Source: Haliclystus octoradiatus (taxonomy: Eukaryota > Cnidaria > Staurozoa > Stauromedusae > Haliclystidae). From it: a DNA stretch of 64,000 nt. Positions 62,371 to 64,000 of the stretch are shown piece by piece. The stretch lies in contig OU744451.1 of the NCBI GenBank assembly GCA_916610825.1, positions 4,305,345 through 4,369,344 on the forward strand. The letters run 5' to 3'. The notes beneath the pieces are model-generated. The model did not search any database, was not told the origin of the DNA, and saw only the letters and a list, made by a program, of their open reading frames with translations. Positions within the stretch are counted from its first letter, which is position 1, and each line of letters opens with the position of its first letter. A program made the position numbers and the translations under genes.

Positions 62371-64000
62371 ATGGATGAATTTCAATCTTCGGAAGAGGTT
62401 TGTTTTGCAAAATACTTGTTTGTTTCTCTCATTTTTCGGTCTGCACTTATGGGAATAATATATTTACCTTATATTTCGTAAAGTTTCTCTGCTCTACAAT
62501 ACTTTATCCAATATTTCATCGCGTTATCTGTTTAAAATAGCCTGAAATGTTCCATTAAATTATTGTAATGCAGTTTTTGTGTTTTCGCAGTGCCTATGTT
62601 ATTTATTCTAAGAATAACTCTGAGTAAGCTCGACTAAAAAGTTATATGATTTGGCTGCTTACTAAAAGTTGAAGGAATGATAGGCCTACAAAACTCTTTC
62701 ATATTTTTAGATCAATCTGTTATTTGAAATACCACTACAGTGGTTGAATATCAGCTGATTAATTAAGTATATCTTCCTGGATGCGAGCGAGCAATATATA
62801 TGATTATTATAATATATTAAGAAGAGTACTAGCTAATAGGTGTGCCTGATGATATATAGTCAATAAACTACACAATATAGATAGTTTGATTTTACTTTTC
62901 ATTATTGTAATGGTAGGTCGTGTCTGCTAACGTTAAAGGGAAACTTTCTAAGGACTACTCTACTATAGGCTATAGTGATACAACAGACACAACCGTGCAA
63001 GATGCAGGGGCGGATCCAGACTGTCGCAACTGTCACGAAAGCGACAGTCAGCATTGAAAAGAAAATACAATAATTATTTTGTTTTCATATTATTGATCCT
63101 CAACGTTGATTGTTATTTTATTATTATCGTATTCCTTAAGTTAGTAAATTCGTAAATTTAAGTTAGTATTCATTATTTTCCTGTTTGTCCCATTGACTTT
63201 CAGTATTTCATTTTCAATATTCTGTATTCCCGCCCCCCATCAATGGGATCCTGGTCTAATCTCTCTGTCCATTAATCCCATTCGACGCAATCAAAAATGT
63301 GTAAACGCCGACGATTTGCTTTTTACGTTTATAAGTGGTTTAACGCAACTCCACTTGTGTCCCCTGTGGAAATATGTTCCTAGTGTCAACAGAGATTTGA
63401 AATATGCTGCATGAGACGACCGTTGCTTAGCACCATACCGCTGCAGTGAAGCACTAAAATCGATTACGATGTAGACATCAAAAATGACGCCGTGATTACG
63501 CCGTATGAACCGTTTCGTGCACCAAACAAGATGGCGAACACATTGTTGAAAGATTGACATGCTGTTGATAAATAATGATCTCTCTATCGAAGATGATAGA
63601 TTATGGTTTGAAAATGTTAAAGTTACATGTGAGAAAGTATTGGTTACTATAGTCGTAATGAAAAAAGTATCAGAGAACAAGCTATTACGACTTGATTTTA
63701 ACTGTTTGTCAAGAACAAGACGATCGACTATCTCCTGCCACGAAACAATAAGTAGGAACAACAGACCCCGTGATTGATTCGATTTGTTGAAGCTATTACA
63801 CCATGTTCCTCCTTTTTTTTCGTAAATTTATACATTCTTCCAATTCAATAATATAAAACTAATCAACTCTATTTTATTTTAGTCGAAACCGACTAGGGTA
63901 CTATTCGATGATCTGCGTTCTGATTGGTTGCTTAATCGTTCACTATTTTCTCATAGTGAACGCTGGCAAGTTTCCTCGCAAAATTCTAAAATAAACAAGC
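62371..64000 (+). CDS. 5' part of an unidentified gene, three phase-consistent exons, runs off the window
   Basis: Exon 62371-62397 (MDEFQSSEE, donor GTTTGT), exon 62917-62994 (VVSANVKGKLSKDYSTIGYS..., donor GTGCAA, weak) and exon 63883-64000+ (SKPTRVLFDDLRSDWLLNRS... after a strong TTTTATTTTAG acceptor). All are phase 0 and open. I do not recognise the protein: acidic N-terminus, Ser/Thr-rich second exon, then an aromatic and arginine-containing stretch. The third exon is open for its full 118 bases. Intron 2 contains a transposon-like end at 63004. This is a prediction from splice signals and frame only. Confidence 0.45.
63004..63060 (+). mobile_element. hAT-like terminus fragment
   Basis: CAGGGGCGGATCCAGACTGT looks like a common hAT terminal sequence (CAGGGGCGGATCCAG). 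I see no mirror end nearby. Confidence 0.4.

Noticed and set aside
63291..63761. 156-codon open frame on the minus strand
   Set aside because: No domain, no splice context, cysteine- and phenylalanine-rich composition typical of chance; plus-strand exon evidence nearby is stronger.

Overview
This is an AT-rich, intron-rich, transposon-crowded animal nuclear window, most likely from an invertebrate bilaterian. The evidence is spliced genes with GT-AG introns, a PAN plus fucolectin-type secreted protein, a Limpet-type PET + six-LIM protein (vertebrate FHL relatives lack PET), a CD2AP/CIN85 adaptor, an ETS factor, tRNA-derived SINEs, LINEs and many hAT-like MITEs. I cannot name the species.

Layout. 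1-7263: no gene; a 4,951-bp foldback transposon (1847-6797) sits inside a MITE and has itself been hit by two DNA transposons. 7264-16035 (+): four-exon secreted lectin, with a hammerhead element, a SINE and an antisense transposase-like pseudogene in its first two introns and two nested LINEs in its third. 19459-33947 (-): six-exon limpet orthologue, tail-to-tail with the lectin, introns full of MITEs, SINEs and hammerhead elements. 33948-40047: intergenic, with eroded hammerhead and MITE copies. 40048-52527 (-): eleven-exon CD2AP/CIN85-type adaptor (three SH3 domains, capping-protein-binding-like motif, coiled coil). A decayed duplicate of its first SH3 exon lies at about 53504-53611. 55502-59245 (-): three-exon ETS factor. 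62371-64000 (+): start of an unidentified gene that leaves the window. All exon joins I propose keep reading frame.

Working together. LIM/PET and CD2AP/CIN85 proteins both act on actin, but I see no operon-like or other organised co-regulation; the genes are ordinary neighbours.

Most interesting non-coding content. Several type I hammerhead self-cleaving ribozyme motifs occur in two different small repeat families. Two (32570-32609 minus; 43792-43836 plus) have every conserved core base and paired stems I, II and III. At least five non-autonomous families carry 8-bp target duplications that can be read directly, giving a relative insertion history within this one window.
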